This document shows, piece by piece, positions 8,488 through 16,664 of a stretch of 64,000 bases of DNA. The notes beneath the pieces were generated by a model. It saw nothing but the letters and a program-made list of their open reading frames with translations. It was not told where the DNA came from and did no database searches. The position numbers were made by a program, and so were the translations under genes. This DNA is from Actinoplanes sp. KI2 (GTDB lineage: Bacteria > Actinomycetota > Actinomycetes > Mycobacteriales > Micromonosporaceae). Position 1 is the first letter of the stretch. Each line of letters starts with the position of its first letter. The stretch lies in assembly GCF_025630775.1 (NCBI RefSeq), contig NZ_JAOSZE010000013.1, positions 147,240 to 211,239 on the forward strand, written 5' to 3'.

Positions 8488-9426
8488 CTACCGGTCCTTG
8501 TGCCAGACGGTACGGTCGAGCCAGCCGTCGCCGTTGTCGTCGTACATGCGCTTCTCGAAGGTGCCGTTGTCGTCCTTGTCGTAGTCGGCGTAGTCGACGA
8601 GCTTGTCACCGTCGGTGTCGTGCCCGATGAAATCGACGTGCCCGTCGTGGTCCACGTCGACCAGGATCTCGACGCCGTCGCCCTTCGTACCGATGAAGGT
8701 CGCTTTGTCCCAGTGCCCGTCGCCGTTGGCGTCGATGTGCGGGTGGTAGCCCTTCGGCGGCGCGAGGTGCTCGGCCGTGTCGAGGATCCGGCCGAGCACG
8801 GGCTGGTCGCCGAACCCGCCGTCGGATGCGGTACCGGCGAGCCCGCTGTCGGTGGCACCGCCGAACCCGCTGTGGGTCGCACCGGCGAGCCCACTGTCGG
8901 TGGCACCGCCGAACCCGCTGTCGGTGGCACCGCCGAACCCGCTGCGGGTGGCACCGCCAAACCCGCTGTGGGTGGCACCGCCGAGCCCGCTGTCGGTGGC
9001 ACCGCCAAACCCGCTGCGGGTGGCGTCGCCGAACCCGCTGCGCTCGGTCGGCTGCCACGGCTGGTGTGCCGAGCCGCCGCCGGCGCCCCCGCCACCCGGC
9101 GCGTCACCGATCCCTTGCCCGGCCCCGTGCGCGCCGACCGCGTCCCCGACGTGCCCCGCGGCCGCGCCGGCGGTCGATCCGCCCGACAGCGAGTGGCCGA
9201 GGTCGGCGAACGCCGAGAACAGGCCCATGGTGCTCGACTTGTTCGTGCGCGTCTCCACCGCCGCCAGCCCACCGCCGGAGTCGGCCGAGACCTGGCTGCG
9301 CAGCAGCTCGACCTCGCCCGCGTCCAGCTGGTAGCCGGACAGCGCCGCGTCCGGATCGGCCGCCAGCGCGGCCGCGAAGGCCGGCTCGCCGAGCAGGCGC
9401 TCCAACACCGCATCGAAGTCGCTCAT
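8488..9426 (-). CDS. Leader-like, octapeptide-repeat, EF-hand-like protein (putative substrate of the adjacent M50 protein)
   Basis: 312 aa in three parts. Residues 1-70 resemble NHLP/Os1348-type RiPP leaders: FDAVLERLLGEPAFAAALA then DPDAALSGYQLDAGEVELL, followed by a polar RTNKSS motif and GLFSAF. Residues about 75-205 are Gly/Ala/Ser-rich with roughly nine copies of SGFGGATD/H/R. Residues about 215-312 hold DxDxDG-type calcium-loop patterns: DANGDGHWD, DVDHDGHVD, DTDGDKLVD, DDNGDGWLD. No classical signal peptide is present. It is the last gene of the operon 12873-8488, 45 nt after the Cys-rich protein gene. No close relative is recognised; maturation by the M50 protein is inference from context. 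Confidence 0.75.
   Translation of the reverse strand: MSDFDAVLERLLGEPAFAAALAADPDAALSGYQLDAGEVELLRSQVSADSGGGLAAVETRTNKSSTMGLFSAFADLGHSLSGGSTAGAAAGHVGDAVGAHGAGQGIGDAPGGGGAGGGSAHQPWQPTERSGFGDATRSGFGGATDSGLGGATHSGFGGATRSGFGGATDSGFGGATDSGLAGATHSGFGGATDSGLAGTASDGGFGDQPVLGRILDTAEHLAPPKGYHPHIDANGDGHWDKATFIGTKGDGVEILVDVDHDGHVDFIGHDTDGDKLVDYADYDKDDNGTFEKRMYDDNGDGWLDRTVWHKDR
8823..9044. repeat. 24-bp coding repeats (octapeptide SGFGGATx)
   Basis: About nine imperfect 24-bp units inside the 312-aa protein gene. Each encodes SGxGGAT plus D, H or R, with the variation concentrated in the third residue (F/L) and the last residue. The strict 8-residue period suggests a structural or surface-exposed module and also a recombination-prone tract. 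Confidence 0.85.
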
Positions 9427-9471
9427 GGCAGCAAGGCTAGAAGACCGCGTCGAGTCCGGGCTATCGGGCTG

Positions 9472-9687
9472 TCAGTCGAGTTCCGGCATCGCCACGGGCT
9501 GGGGCCGCGGCCGGCAGCTGCCGCATTGCACGGCGTCCTCCACCACCAGCGCCTCCGCCCGGCCGCGCACCTGCGACCGGAGCACCTGCAACAAGTACGG
9601 ACCGAAGCGCGCATGATCCTCGCAGACGCCGCGACCGCAGAAGCGGCACGAAGCCCGCGCCGCCTTGGCGCAGAACCAGCAGAGCAC
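9472..9687 (-). CDS. Small Cys-rich zinc-ribbon-like protein
   Basis: 71 aa, starting at GTG 9687 with AAGGAG 6 nt upstream. Cys pairs CWFC (3-6), CRFC (14-17), the GRGVCEDH stretch and CGSC (55-58) suggest two zinc sites. No catalytic motif is seen. The gene lies 15 nt after the M50 protein stop and 45 nt before the repeat protein, so it belongs to the same operon; a chaperone or adaptor role for the substrate is a guess. Confidence 0.7.
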   Translation of the reverse strand: MLCWFCAKAARASCRFCGRGVCEDHARFGPYLLQVLRSQVRGRAEALVVEDAVQCGSCRPRPQPVAMPELD

Positions 9688-9702
9688 TTTTCTCCTTGAA
9701 AA

Positions 9703-12700
9703 TCAGCCGATGATGATGGGTGGCGACGAGGACGTGGCCGACGGCGACGGTGAGGTCGACCGCGATGGCGAGGTCGAGGTCGACGGCGAGGGCGAGGTCG
9801 AGGGCGAGCTGGGCGTGGTGGTCGGTGGGCGGGTGGTAGGCGTGGGCGTGGTGGTCGGCGGCCGCGTGGTGGTCGGCGGCGGTGTGGTCCGCGGGTTCGG
9901 CCGCGGATTGCGGCGCGGCTGAGGAATCGTAGTCGGAACATTCACCGTCGGGGGCGCGACACTCACCGACGGGGTGACCTCGGTCGGCGACGGCTCCTCG
10001 CTCGGTGGCTGGCTCGGCGGCTGGGTCGCGGGCGGCTGGATCACGACACCGTCACCGCAGGTCAGATCGTTCGACGTGGCGGGGACGGGCGTGCCGGCCA
10101 CGGCGACCGACCCGATGGACACGGTAACGGCGCCCGGGTCGACGGCGTACCACGCCTCGCCGGTGTTCCGGACATCACCGGCCGGGCGGCGCAGGAGCAG
10201 CGAGAGCGGATGGTACGCGCCGCTGGTGCTGGTGGTGTCGGCCAGCAGGCGGCCGGCATCCACGCCGAGCGTGCCGTGCGGCGAGCGTTGCCGGCCCGTG
10301 CCGGTCCACAGCACCCCCACGTCCGTACGGGAACCGGCGCAGAGCAGGACGGTGGAGCCGCCCGAGAACGTGAGCCGTCCGGTGGACCGGGCCGGCACCT
10401 CGATCCAGGAACCCTCGCCGAGGTACCGCCGGTCGCCCTGCTCGAGCCTGGTCGTGGTGCCACCGCCGCCGCCCACGGTGACCGGGCCACGGTCCGCCGT
10501 GAGCAGCACCTTGTCGGTGGCCATCTCCGCCCAGACCGGCCCGGGCACGAAGTTGGCCACGGTGAGCATCATCGCGAGCAGGAGCAGGAGCAGGACGAGC
10601 CACCACATCCGGCGGGCGAACCGGCGGTCCACCTCCGGGTCTTCGGTGCCGTCGGGTGGGCCCGGCGGCGCGGCGAGCGGCGGGTAGACGCCGGCGCCGT
10701 GCAGGCCGGCGGCCGTGATCGCCCGGCCCGACGGCTGCGGCGAACCGGCGACGTGGCCCGCGGCGCCGACCAGCGGCGGCAGGTTGGACGCGTCGGGGAT
10801 GACCCAGAGCCGGGCGGGCGTACGCGTCTGTGCCACCTCGCCGGGATCGCCCTCGCCGACCGGACCGACCAGGGTGCCGCGACGCAGCTCGACGCCGTCG
10901 GGCGTGGCGATGACGCCCGACTCGACGACGACCGCCTGGGTCGGCCCGGGCAGGACGACGGGCGCGCCCGGCTCGAGGTCGACGGGGTGGGCGCCGGCGA
11001 TCAGCGCCAGCCGCGCGTCGACGGGCAGCTCGGCCAGCGCGGGGGTGTCGGCGAACAGCGTCTCGGCCTCGTCGCGGTCCCTCGGCGGCGGCCCGGGCAG
11101 CGGTCCGATCACGGATGCCACGGTCGCGGCCGGCACGGCCAGCAGGGTTGTGCCCGCGGTGTGCCAGTTCAGCCGGGTGGGGCGGCCGGTCAGCGCGCTC
11201 GCCAGGCCGACGACGCCACCGGGGCCGACGTGGTGCCGGATGGTGCCGCCGGGATCCCCGTCCTGCCGGGCCTCCATGGCGCCGTCGACGACGACGTACA
11301 CGTCCTGCTGGGCGCCGCCGGCGAAGACCAGCTGCCGGCCGCTCGACGGGCGCAGCCAGTGTGCCCGGGCCGCGAGGCCGGCCAGCGCCGGCTCCGGCAA
11401 GCCACCCAGGTCGGAGGCGCGCAGCGCGGCCACCCGGCGCGGAGAGTCGGCCTCGCGGGCGCGTTCGGCGGAGCGCTCGCGGTAGCGCCGCCACCACCTC
11501 GCCAGCCGGCCGGCGAGCAGATAGATGAGGGGTGCGCAGAGCCCGCCCAGGATGAGCACGAGCAGCAGCTGACCGGCGACACCGTTGTGCCACAGGCCGG
11601 TGACCAGCCCGGAGACCCGGTCGGCCCAGATCCGGTACGCGAGGTTCGCGGCAATGGCCAGCCAGAGCACCGCCAGCACCCCGTACAGCGCAACGATCTT
11701 GCCTTCGACGTCGAGCCCGGCCCACGCCGGCGGCCGGCGGCGCAGCCGGCCCGTCACCCAGGCGATCCCGCGGGTCCGGAGGTTCGGGATCTCCAGCCAG
11801 TCCATCAGCAGGTAGTAGCCGTCGAGTGCGATGAACGGGTTCAGGTTGAACAACCCGTTCAGGTACCAGGCGAAGGAGAGCTTGAAGGCCAGCGGGCCGA
11901 CCGCCGGGATCGCGAGGGCGACCAGCTGCATCGAGCCGGCCAGCACCACGCCGGTCAGCGGACCGGCGGCGGTGACCAGCAGCCGGGCCCGCCGACCGGC
12001 CATCCAGACGTCGGTCGTATCCACGAAGACGGACGGGATGCCGAAGTAGACGAGCAGGCCCGCGGCGGGCACCTCGCGGCCCGCGTGCTTGGCGGCCAGC
12101 GCGTGCCCCAGCTCGTGGCAGGCCAGCGCGAACACGTTGAGCAGCAGCAGCACGAGCGCGCCGAGCAGATACGAGCCGTGGCTCAGAAAGAGCGCCTGGC
12201 TGCCCCGGAACCAGGTGGCCACGAAGACGCCGAGCCCGAGCACCGCGACGACCGACAGCAGCGCCGCGGCGAACTTGGTGAACAAGAACCGGCCGCCGAA
12301 TCGGTACAGCCCCGAGACGACGCCGTCGATGTCGACGACCAGCATCCGGCGCCCGCGCGCGGCCGCGAGCAGCCCGCTGCCGATCCGCTGGGGCAGCGGC
12401 TTGCGCTGGATGTTCCGCAACGGCCCGAACGCGTCGACCGGCAACTCGTCGAGCATCCGGTTACCGGCCAGGTCGGCCACGATCCGGCGGACCTGGTCGG
12501 GCGCGAGCCGGCCGGACAGGCGGGCGAACTCGGCGACCAGCCGGGCCACCGTGTACGTGCCGTCCATCATCAGGGCGAGCTGCCACTCCTGCGGGGTCAG
12601 CCGCAGATAGCAGGCGCGACCGCCGTCGTCGGGCGAGCGCAGCATCACGTACGTGGAGCCGCGCACGCTGGTCAGCTCCACCCACTCGACGCCCGTGCGC

Positions 12701-12873
12701 AGCACCGGCCGGGCCTTGGCCGGGTTGAGCCGTTCGACCACCGCGCCCCACAGTCCGGGGTCGGCCGGTCCCAGAGGCTCACCCGGCGCGCGCCCGGCCA
12801 GAGCCTCCCAGACACTGATCCGGGTCTCGACGTACGTCACTCCACTCGGCCCTTCCACTAGCCGTCGGCCCAT
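9703..12873 (-). CDS. Multidomain M50 (site-2 protease-like) membrane protein with PqqD-like, cNMP-binding-like and FecR-like parts
   Basis: About 1056 aa. Residues about 62-145 resemble a PqqD/RRE fold (YVMLRSPDDGG ... LRLTPQEWQLALMMDGTYT). A multi-helix membrane region contains HELGHALAAKHAG (HExxH at 253-257) and NLNPFIALDGYYLL, the second zinc-ligand motif, so the M50 site appears intact. About 500-610 looks like a cyclic-nucleotide-binding beta-roll (YVVVDGAMEARQDGD); a further TM segment lies near 760; then a FecR-like domain (VRNTGEAWYAVDP) and a Thr/Pro/Ser-rich tail of about 110 residues. Start uncertain: ATG 12873 chosen, with GTG 12990 and an internal GTG at 12843 possible. 'Peptide zinc metalloprotease' proteins of this kind occur with peptide-modification loci. 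First gene of a three-gene operon. Confidence 0.82.
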   Translation of the reverse strand: MGRRLVEGPSGVTYVETRISVWEALAGRAPGEPLGPADPGLWGAVVERLNPAKARPVLRTGVEWVELTSVRGSTYVMLRSPDDGGRACYLRLTPQEWQLALMMDGTYTVARLVAEFARLSGRLAPDQVRRIVADLAGNRMLDELPVDAFGPLRNIQRKPLPQRIGSGLLAAARGRRMLVVDIDGVVSGLYRFGGRFLFTKFAAALLSVVAVLGLGVFVATWFRGSQALFLSHGSYLLGALVLLLLNVFALACHELGHALAAKHAGREVPAAGLLVYFGIPSVFVDTTDVWMAGRRARLLVTAAGPLTGVVLAGSMQLVALAIPAVGPLAFKLSFAWYLNGLFNLNPFIALDGYYLLMDWLEIPNLRTRGIAWVTGRLRRRPPAWAGLDVEGKIVALYGVLAVLWLAIAANLAYRIWADRVSGLVTGLWHNGVAGQLLLVLILGGLCAPLIYLLAGRLARWWRRYRERSAERAREADSPRRVAALRASDLGGLPEPALAGLAARAHWLRPSSGRQLVFAGGAQQDVYVVVDGAMEARQDGDPGGTIRHHVGPGGVVGLASALTGRPTRLNWHTAGTTLLAVPAATVASVIGPLPGPPPRDRDEAETLFADTPALAELPVDARLALIAGAHPVDLEPGAPVVLPGPTQAVVVESGVIATPDGVELRRGTLVGPVGEGDPGEVAQTRTPARLWVIPDASNLPPLVGAAGHVAGSPQPSGRAITAAGLHGAGVYPPLAAPPGPPDGTEDPEVDRRFARRMWWLVLLLLLLAMMLTVANFVPGPVWAEMATDKVLLTADRGPVTVGGGGGTTTRLEQGDRRYLGEGSWIEVPARSTGRLTFSGGSTVLLCAGSRTDVGVLWTGTGRQRSPHGTLGVDAGRLLADTTSTSGAYHPLSLLLRRPAGDVRNTGEAWYAVDPGAVTVSIGSVAVAGTPVPATSNDLTCGDGVVIQPPATQPPSQPPSEEPSPTEVTPSVSVAPPTVNVPTTIPQPRRNPRPNPRTTPPPTTTRPPTTTPTPTTRPPTTTPSSPSTSPSPSTSTSPSRSTSPSPSATSSSPPIIIG

Positions 12874-13124
12874 GGAGAGTAGGCGTTCGTCCCGGTCGAA
12901 AGCGAACCTCTGTGACGGGACGGTCCCATTGATCACCGCAAATCGGACGCAATGTCTACTTCCCGACCGGACCAGCCGCGACTCGGCCACATGGCCAGGT
13001 CACCCGGTACGGCCCCGTCCGCGAAAGGACGCCCGCCGGCCCGATGCAGGGACCCGGAATAGATCCGCCGGCGCCGGAGGTTCCTCTCACGGCCACTCAG
13101 ATCAACACGAGGGAAGCAGCGAAC

Positions 13125-13502
13125 ATGAGTGACGAGACCGCCGCGGCGCTGGCGCAGGACCGGACCATCGACATCACCACCGTCGGGCGCAAGACCGGCC
13201 AACCGCGCCGGATCGAAATCTGGTTCCACCGGTTCGACGGTCGGTACTACATCACCGGCACCCCGGGCCGCCCTCGCGACTGGTACGCCAACCTCGTCGC
13301 GCACCCGGGATTCACCTTCCACCTCAAGGAGTCGGCGACCGCCGATCTGCCGGCGACCGCCCGCCCCATCACCGACCCGGCCGAGCGCGAGAAGGTCCTC
13401 GCCGGAGTGCTCGCCCCGCTCGGCGCCTTCACCAGCCAGCCGGGCCAGGAGCCCGAGGTCTGGGTGGCGAGCAGCCCGCTGGTCGAGGTCACCTTCGCCT
13501 GA
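13125..13502 (+). CDS. Nitroreductase/DUF385 family F420-dependent-type oxidoreductase
   Basis: 125-aa split-barrel protein of the deazaflavin-dependent nitroreductase (Ddn/DUF385) family. ITTVGRKTGQPRRIEIWFHRFDGRYYITG is the typical N-terminal barrel, and PRDWYANLVAHPGFTFHLK is the conserved cofactor-side segment. Start ATG 13125 with GAGGGAAG upstream. Members use F420H2 or act as small quinone reductases in actinobacteria. It is divergent from the M50 operon, with an AT-richer gap of about 250 nt that probably holds both promoters. Confidence 0.87.
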   Translation: MSDETAAALAQDRTIDITTVGRKTGQPRRIEIWFHRFDGRYYITGTPGRPRDWYANLVAHPGFTFHLKESATADLPATARPITDPAEREKVLAGVLAPLGAFTSQPGQEPEVWVASSPLVEVTFA

Positions 13503-13626
13503 CTTGACGCGTACGGGGTCCCCGGCGCCTTCATAGCGGCATGAAGCGGTCGGCCGTGCCGCTTCCCGCCGGCGAGCCGGGGTTCCAGCAGCTCAGCGTC
13601 ACCATCGCCGAGGGCCGGGTGACCGA

Positions 13627-13656
13627 ACGGGCCGCATCCCTTGCGATGCGGCCCGT
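13627..13656. terminator. Perfect 12-bp hairpin, likely intrinsic terminator
   Basis: ACGGGCCGCATC (13627-13638) pairs perfectly with GATGCGGCCCGT (13645-13656) around a 6-nt loop. It lies just past the stop of the minus-strand secreted protein gene and downstream of the plus-strand DUF385 gene, so it may end both. There is no clear U-tract, as is usual in high-GC actinobacteria. Confidence 0.7.
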
Positions 13657-13671
13657 CGGAGTAGCCCGAGA

Positions 13672-14094
13672 TCAGGACTTGGTCGAGGCGCTGCAGACCC
13701 AGTCGCCGTACGGGACGCCACCCTTGGAGCGGACCTCGCACGCGCGTACGGTGACGTTCTCGCTGATGTCGTAGTTGCAGTGGCGGACCTCGGTGCCGTC
13801 GTCGCCGATGCTGGTGTTGTCGTTGCAGCCGGTACGCAGGTCCACCCAGTGGTACCCGTCGCAGCCGACGTTGGCGCAGACGTACTCCTGGATCTTGCCG
13901 TGCACCGCGTAGGTGTCGGCGTCGAGGTCGTGGACGTAGAGCCAGTCACCGTCCGGGATGAACGTCGTCGTGCCCCAGCTCTTGCTGATGGTCACGTTGG
14001 ACCCGCTCGCGGAGGCGGAGCTCGCCGGCCCGGCGACCATGATCGCGCTCGCCGCCAGGGCCAGACCGACCTGGGCCAGTCGGATGAGTTTCAT
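13672..14094 (-). CDS. Secreted Cys-containing hypothetical protein
   Basis: 140 aa with a clear Sec signal peptide: MKLIRLAQVGLALAASAIM, cleavage expected after ASA near residue 30. The mature part (about 110 aa) has five Cys (VCANVGC, TGC, HC, AC, VC) and is acidic, likely disulfide-stabilised. AAGGGA precedes ATG 14094. I do not recognise a family. It is monocistronic, between two hairpins. Confidence 0.75.
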   Translation of the reverse strand: MKLIRLAQVGLALAASAIMVAGPASSASASGSNVTISKSWGTTTFIPDGDWLYVHDLDADTYAVHGKIQEYVCANVGCDGYHWVDLRTGCNDNTSIGDDGTEVRHCNYDISENVTVRACEVRSKGGVPYGDWVCSASTKS

Positions 14095-14147
14095 GAGGGT
14101 TCCCTTCGTGCCATTGACGTGTCTTCTCGTCGCGGCAACTTTCTACC

Positions 14148-14200
14148 GGCCGTATTGATTGATCTCGACCAAATCGGCGAGAGATCAATCAATCCCGGCC
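14148..14200. terminator. Long hairpin/inverted repeat between the FAD oxidoreductase and secreted protein genes
   Basis: ATTGATTGATCTC (14154-14166) and its exact complement GAGATCAATCAAT (14181-14193) form a 13-bp perfect stem, extended by GGCCG/CGGCC at 14148-14152 and 14196-14200. It begins right after the stop at 14203 of the FAD gene (minus strand), so a terminator is likely. The AT-rich core could also be an operator for the secreted protein gene 54 nt away. Confidence 0.6.
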
Positions 14201-14202
14201 GA

Positions 14203-15540
14203 TCAGGGTGCGGCGGGAGCTACCGGAACCCGCTCGACGCGCCGGACGACCTCGGCGCCAAGGAGGGTCTGCGGCGGCTCGACCAGGCTGGTGACTCGCA
14301 CCAGGGCCGCGGCGGCCTCGGCGTCCTCGGTCGCCGCCAGCTGCAACCGCCGAAGGTAGTCGGGGGTGAGCGGGGAGGCGGGCAGGGCCGGGCCGGTCAC
14401 GCCGGGAAGTGCCAGGTCGGCACCGACGGCCAGACGCCACGGCGCCTCCAGGATCTGGGCGACGGCCTGGAAGTAACGGTACGGGTCGGGCTCGTCACCG
14501 TGACCGAGCTCCTCGGCGAGAGCGGCGGCGTTCATCGCGGCGACGGACATGCCCTGGCCGTACACCGGGTTGAAGCCGCAGGTCGCGTCGCCGGTGACGA
14601 GCAGGCCGGCGGGCAGCCGGCGCAGGTGGTCGTAGCGATGCCGCACGTACGTCGGGAAGCGGTACGCCACCGGTGTGCCCAGCGGTTTCGCCGCGCGCAG
14701 GACGTCGTAGGTGTCGTCCCTGGCCAGCGTGCGCGCGTACGCCGGGAGATCCGCGGGCGTGACCGGCGGCCGCTCGCCCTGCACCCCGGCGAGCGTGACG
14801 AGGACCCGGCCGCCCTCCAGGCGCTGCATCACCGAACTGCGCCGCTGTCCGGGGAAGCGGGCAGTGACCACCACGAGGTCGTCACCCATGAGATGGTCCG
14901 GCGCCGTGACCAGGAACGAGCTGTACGCCAGGTCGATGGCGACCCGGTCGGCCGGCGGTGTCTCGTAGCCCAGCTCGGCCAGCCAGCGCGGCGTCCGGGA
15001 ACCGCGGCCGGTGGCGTCGACGACCAGGTCGGCGTCCACGACGCGCGGGCCCGCACCGCCGCGGCGCGCCACGACGACGCCGGTGATCCGGTCCCGGCCG
15101 GCCGACGCGCACAGCCCGGTCACGTCGTACCCGTCGAGGATGGTGACGTTGGCCAGCGCCCGCACCCGGTCCCGCACGGTTCCTTCCAGCAGCGGGCGGC
15201 TGGCCGACAGGGCGGTCAGGCCGATGGCGGTCCGCCGCAGCGGCAGCCCGTTGAGGTACCAGCGGACGTTGGCCAGGATGTCGCCGGTCAGCCCGCCGGC
15301 GGAGACCACCTGCGCGGTGAAGCCCGGCAGCAGGCCCTCGATGATCTGCAGGCCGCGGGGCAGCATGGCGTGCACGTGCTGCCCGTGCGGCACGCCCCGC
15401 CGCTGCACCGCCGTGCTGGGTAGACGGTCTCGCTCGACGATCGTGACGGTGGCGTACCGGTCCGCCAGCACGCGCGCGGCCAGCAGGCCGGCGATGCTCC
15501 CGCCCAGGACCAGCGCGTGTTTGCCGGTGTTTCCGACCAT
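14203..15540 (-). CDS. FAD-dependent monooxygenase/epoxidase-like oxidoreductase
   Basis: 445 aa. The N-terminal dinucleotide-binding fold is ALVLGGSIAGLLAARVL with the acidic end of beta-2 (VERD), and GLLVTGDATCGFNPVYGQG is the second FAD motif (GD near 320). QRRGVPHGQHVHAMLPRG is shared with secondary-metabolite epoxidase-like flavoproteins. Start ATG 15540 (GGGGGGAGC upstream) is preferred over an upstream in-frame ATG. It is divergent from the RibD-like gene at 15672; the ~130-nt gap holds the promoters. Substrate unknown. Confidence 0.82.
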   Translation of the reverse strand: MVGNTGKHALVLGGSIAGLLAARVLADRYATVTIVERDRLPSTAVQRRGVPHGQHVHAMLPRGLQIIEGLLPGFTAQVVSAGGLTGDILANVRWYLNGLPLRRTAIGLTALSASRPLLEGTVRDRVRALANVTILDGYDVTGLCASAGRDRITGVVVARRGGAGPRVVDADLVVDATGRGSRTPRWLAELGYETPPADRVAIDLAYSSFLVTAPDHLMGDDLVVVTARFPGQRRSSVMQRLEGGRVLVTLAGVQGERPPVTPADLPAYARTLARDDTYDVLRAAKPLGTPVAYRFPTYVRHRYDHLRRLPAGLLVTGDATCGFNPVYGQGMSVAAMNAAALAEELGHGDEPDPYRYFQAVAQILEAPWRLAVGADLALPGVTGPALPASPLTPDYLRRLQLAATEDAEAAAALVRVTSLVEPPQTLLGAEVVRRVERVPVAPAAP

Positions 15541-15671
15541 GACGTTTGCTCCCCCCAGGTGTCGGCCCGGTTCGCCCGAGCCGGTCGTTCCCCGAGGCCG
15601 AGGCTGACACCGGCGGAGGGTTCCGGCATCGGTGCTGCCGTGCATGCGACATGTCAACGTAGATTGAGGCG

Positions 15672-16316
15672 GTGTCGAAAGTACGGGTGCACAACTTCGC
15701 GGTCTCCCTGGACGGGTTCGCCACCGGGGAGGGGCAGAGCCTGCAGGCGCCGTTCGGGCATGCGGGCGTACGGCTCATGGAGTGGTTCTTCGAGACGCGT
15801 ACGTTCCGGTCGATGAACGGGCGGGACGGCGGGAGCGAGGGCGTCGACAACGCGTTCGCCGCGGCGTGGGGGCCCGGCATCGGAGCCGAGATCATGGGCC
15901 GCAACAAGTTCGGGCCGCAGCGGGGAGCGTGGCAGGACGAGGAGTGGAAGGGCTGGTGGGGCGACAACCCGCCGTTCCACACGCCGGTCTTCGTGCTGAC
16001 CCATCATCCGCGGCCGACCCTGGCGATGGAGGGCGGCAACACCTTCCACTTCGTCGACGCGAGTCCGGCCGAGGCGCTCGCGCAGGCGCGTGACGCGGCG
16101 GGCGGTCGGGACGTACGCATCGGCGGCGGCCCCAGCACGGTCCGCCAGTTCCTCGCGGCGGACCTGATCGACCACCTGCACGTCGTCCTGGTCCCGATCG
16201 TGCTGGGCCGCGGCGTACGCCTCTGGGACGGGTTGGAGAGCCTGGAGGACCGCTTCACGATCGAGTCGGTGACAACCCCGAGCGGCGTCACCCATGTGAC
16301 CTGCACCCGTCGCTAG
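15672..16316 (+). CDS. Dihydrofolate reductase/RibD C-terminal-domain protein
   Basis: 214-aa RibD_C/DHFR-fold reductase: VRVHNFAVSLDGFATGEGQ at the N-terminus, NTFHFVDASPAEALAQA, and the NADPH-loop stretch RDVRIGGGPSTVRQFLAADLIDHLHVVLVP. It is close in layout to the paralogue at 19193-19813. Start GTG 15672. Its TAG stop (16314-16316) coincides with the left edge (CTAG) of the 137-bp inverted repeat, so the element insertion supplies or borders the stop codon. Confidence 0.85.
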   Translation: MSKVRVHNFAVSLDGFATGEGQSLQAPFGHAGVRLMEWFFETRTFRSMNGRDGGSEGVDNAFAAAWGPGIGAEIMGRNKFGPQRGAWQDEEWKGWWGDNPPFHTPVFVLTHHPRPTLAMEGGNTFHFVDASPAEALAQARDAAGGRDVRIGGGPSTVRQFLAADLIDHLHVVLVPIVLGRGVRLWDGLESLEDRFTIESVTTPSGVTHVTCTRR

Positions 16317-16449
16317 TGCCGAGACCACGAACGTTCACGGTTTTGACTGACACGCCGTTGGCCCTGCCGTGGTTGCGACGTCGCGGCGGTCAGGCCGTTG
16401 CGGTGGCAGATCCCGTACGCGTGCGGCGGCTGAGTGACCAGGAAGGTCG
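16313..16449 (+). repeat. Left 137-bp inverted repeat (IS630-derived end)
   Basis: The 137 bp from CTAGTGCCG to GGAAGGTCG reappear in reverse complement at 17608-17744 with two mismatches (A/T at the tenth base and T/G near base 31). The inner part encodes the first residues of an IS630-type transposase. The TA at the outer edge fits the TA target of IS630 elements. Confidence 0.92.
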
Positions 16450-16603
16450 GCAGCTGCTGCGCATCACTCGTAGAGGTACCGGTTCACCGATTCGATAACG
16501 GCGGGCGATGGTTGTGCTGGCCTCGGCCGGTGGTAACACCGTGCCGGCGATCGCTCGCCTGGTCCAGGCGGACGAGGACACGATCCGGCAAGTGCGGAAT
16601 TGA
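16403..16603 (+). pseudogene. IS630-family transposase, N-terminal fragment with in-frame stop
   Basis: The frame from GTG 16403 encodes VRRLSDQEGRQLLRITRRG and, after an in-frame TAA at 16496-16498, continues RRAMVVLASAGGNTVPAIAR followed by LVQADEDTIRQVRN before a TGA at 16603. This is the HTH start of an IS630 transposase; the DDE domain is missing. Its first part lies inside the left inverted repeat. Confidence 0.8.
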
Positions 16604-16664
16604 CCGAGCACACCGCGATCGAGATGGGCCGGATCGCCGTGCGGCCCGGTCACCTCGACGTCCC

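Noticed and set aside
8500..9699. 399-aa plus-strand open frame opposite the repeat protein
   Set aside because: Antisense shadow created by the 24-bp repeats; the minus frame has the leader, EF-hand loops and SD.
10210..12861. 883-aa plus-strand open frame opposite the M50 gene
   Set aside because: Composition is typical of the antisense frame of a GC-rich gene, without domains.
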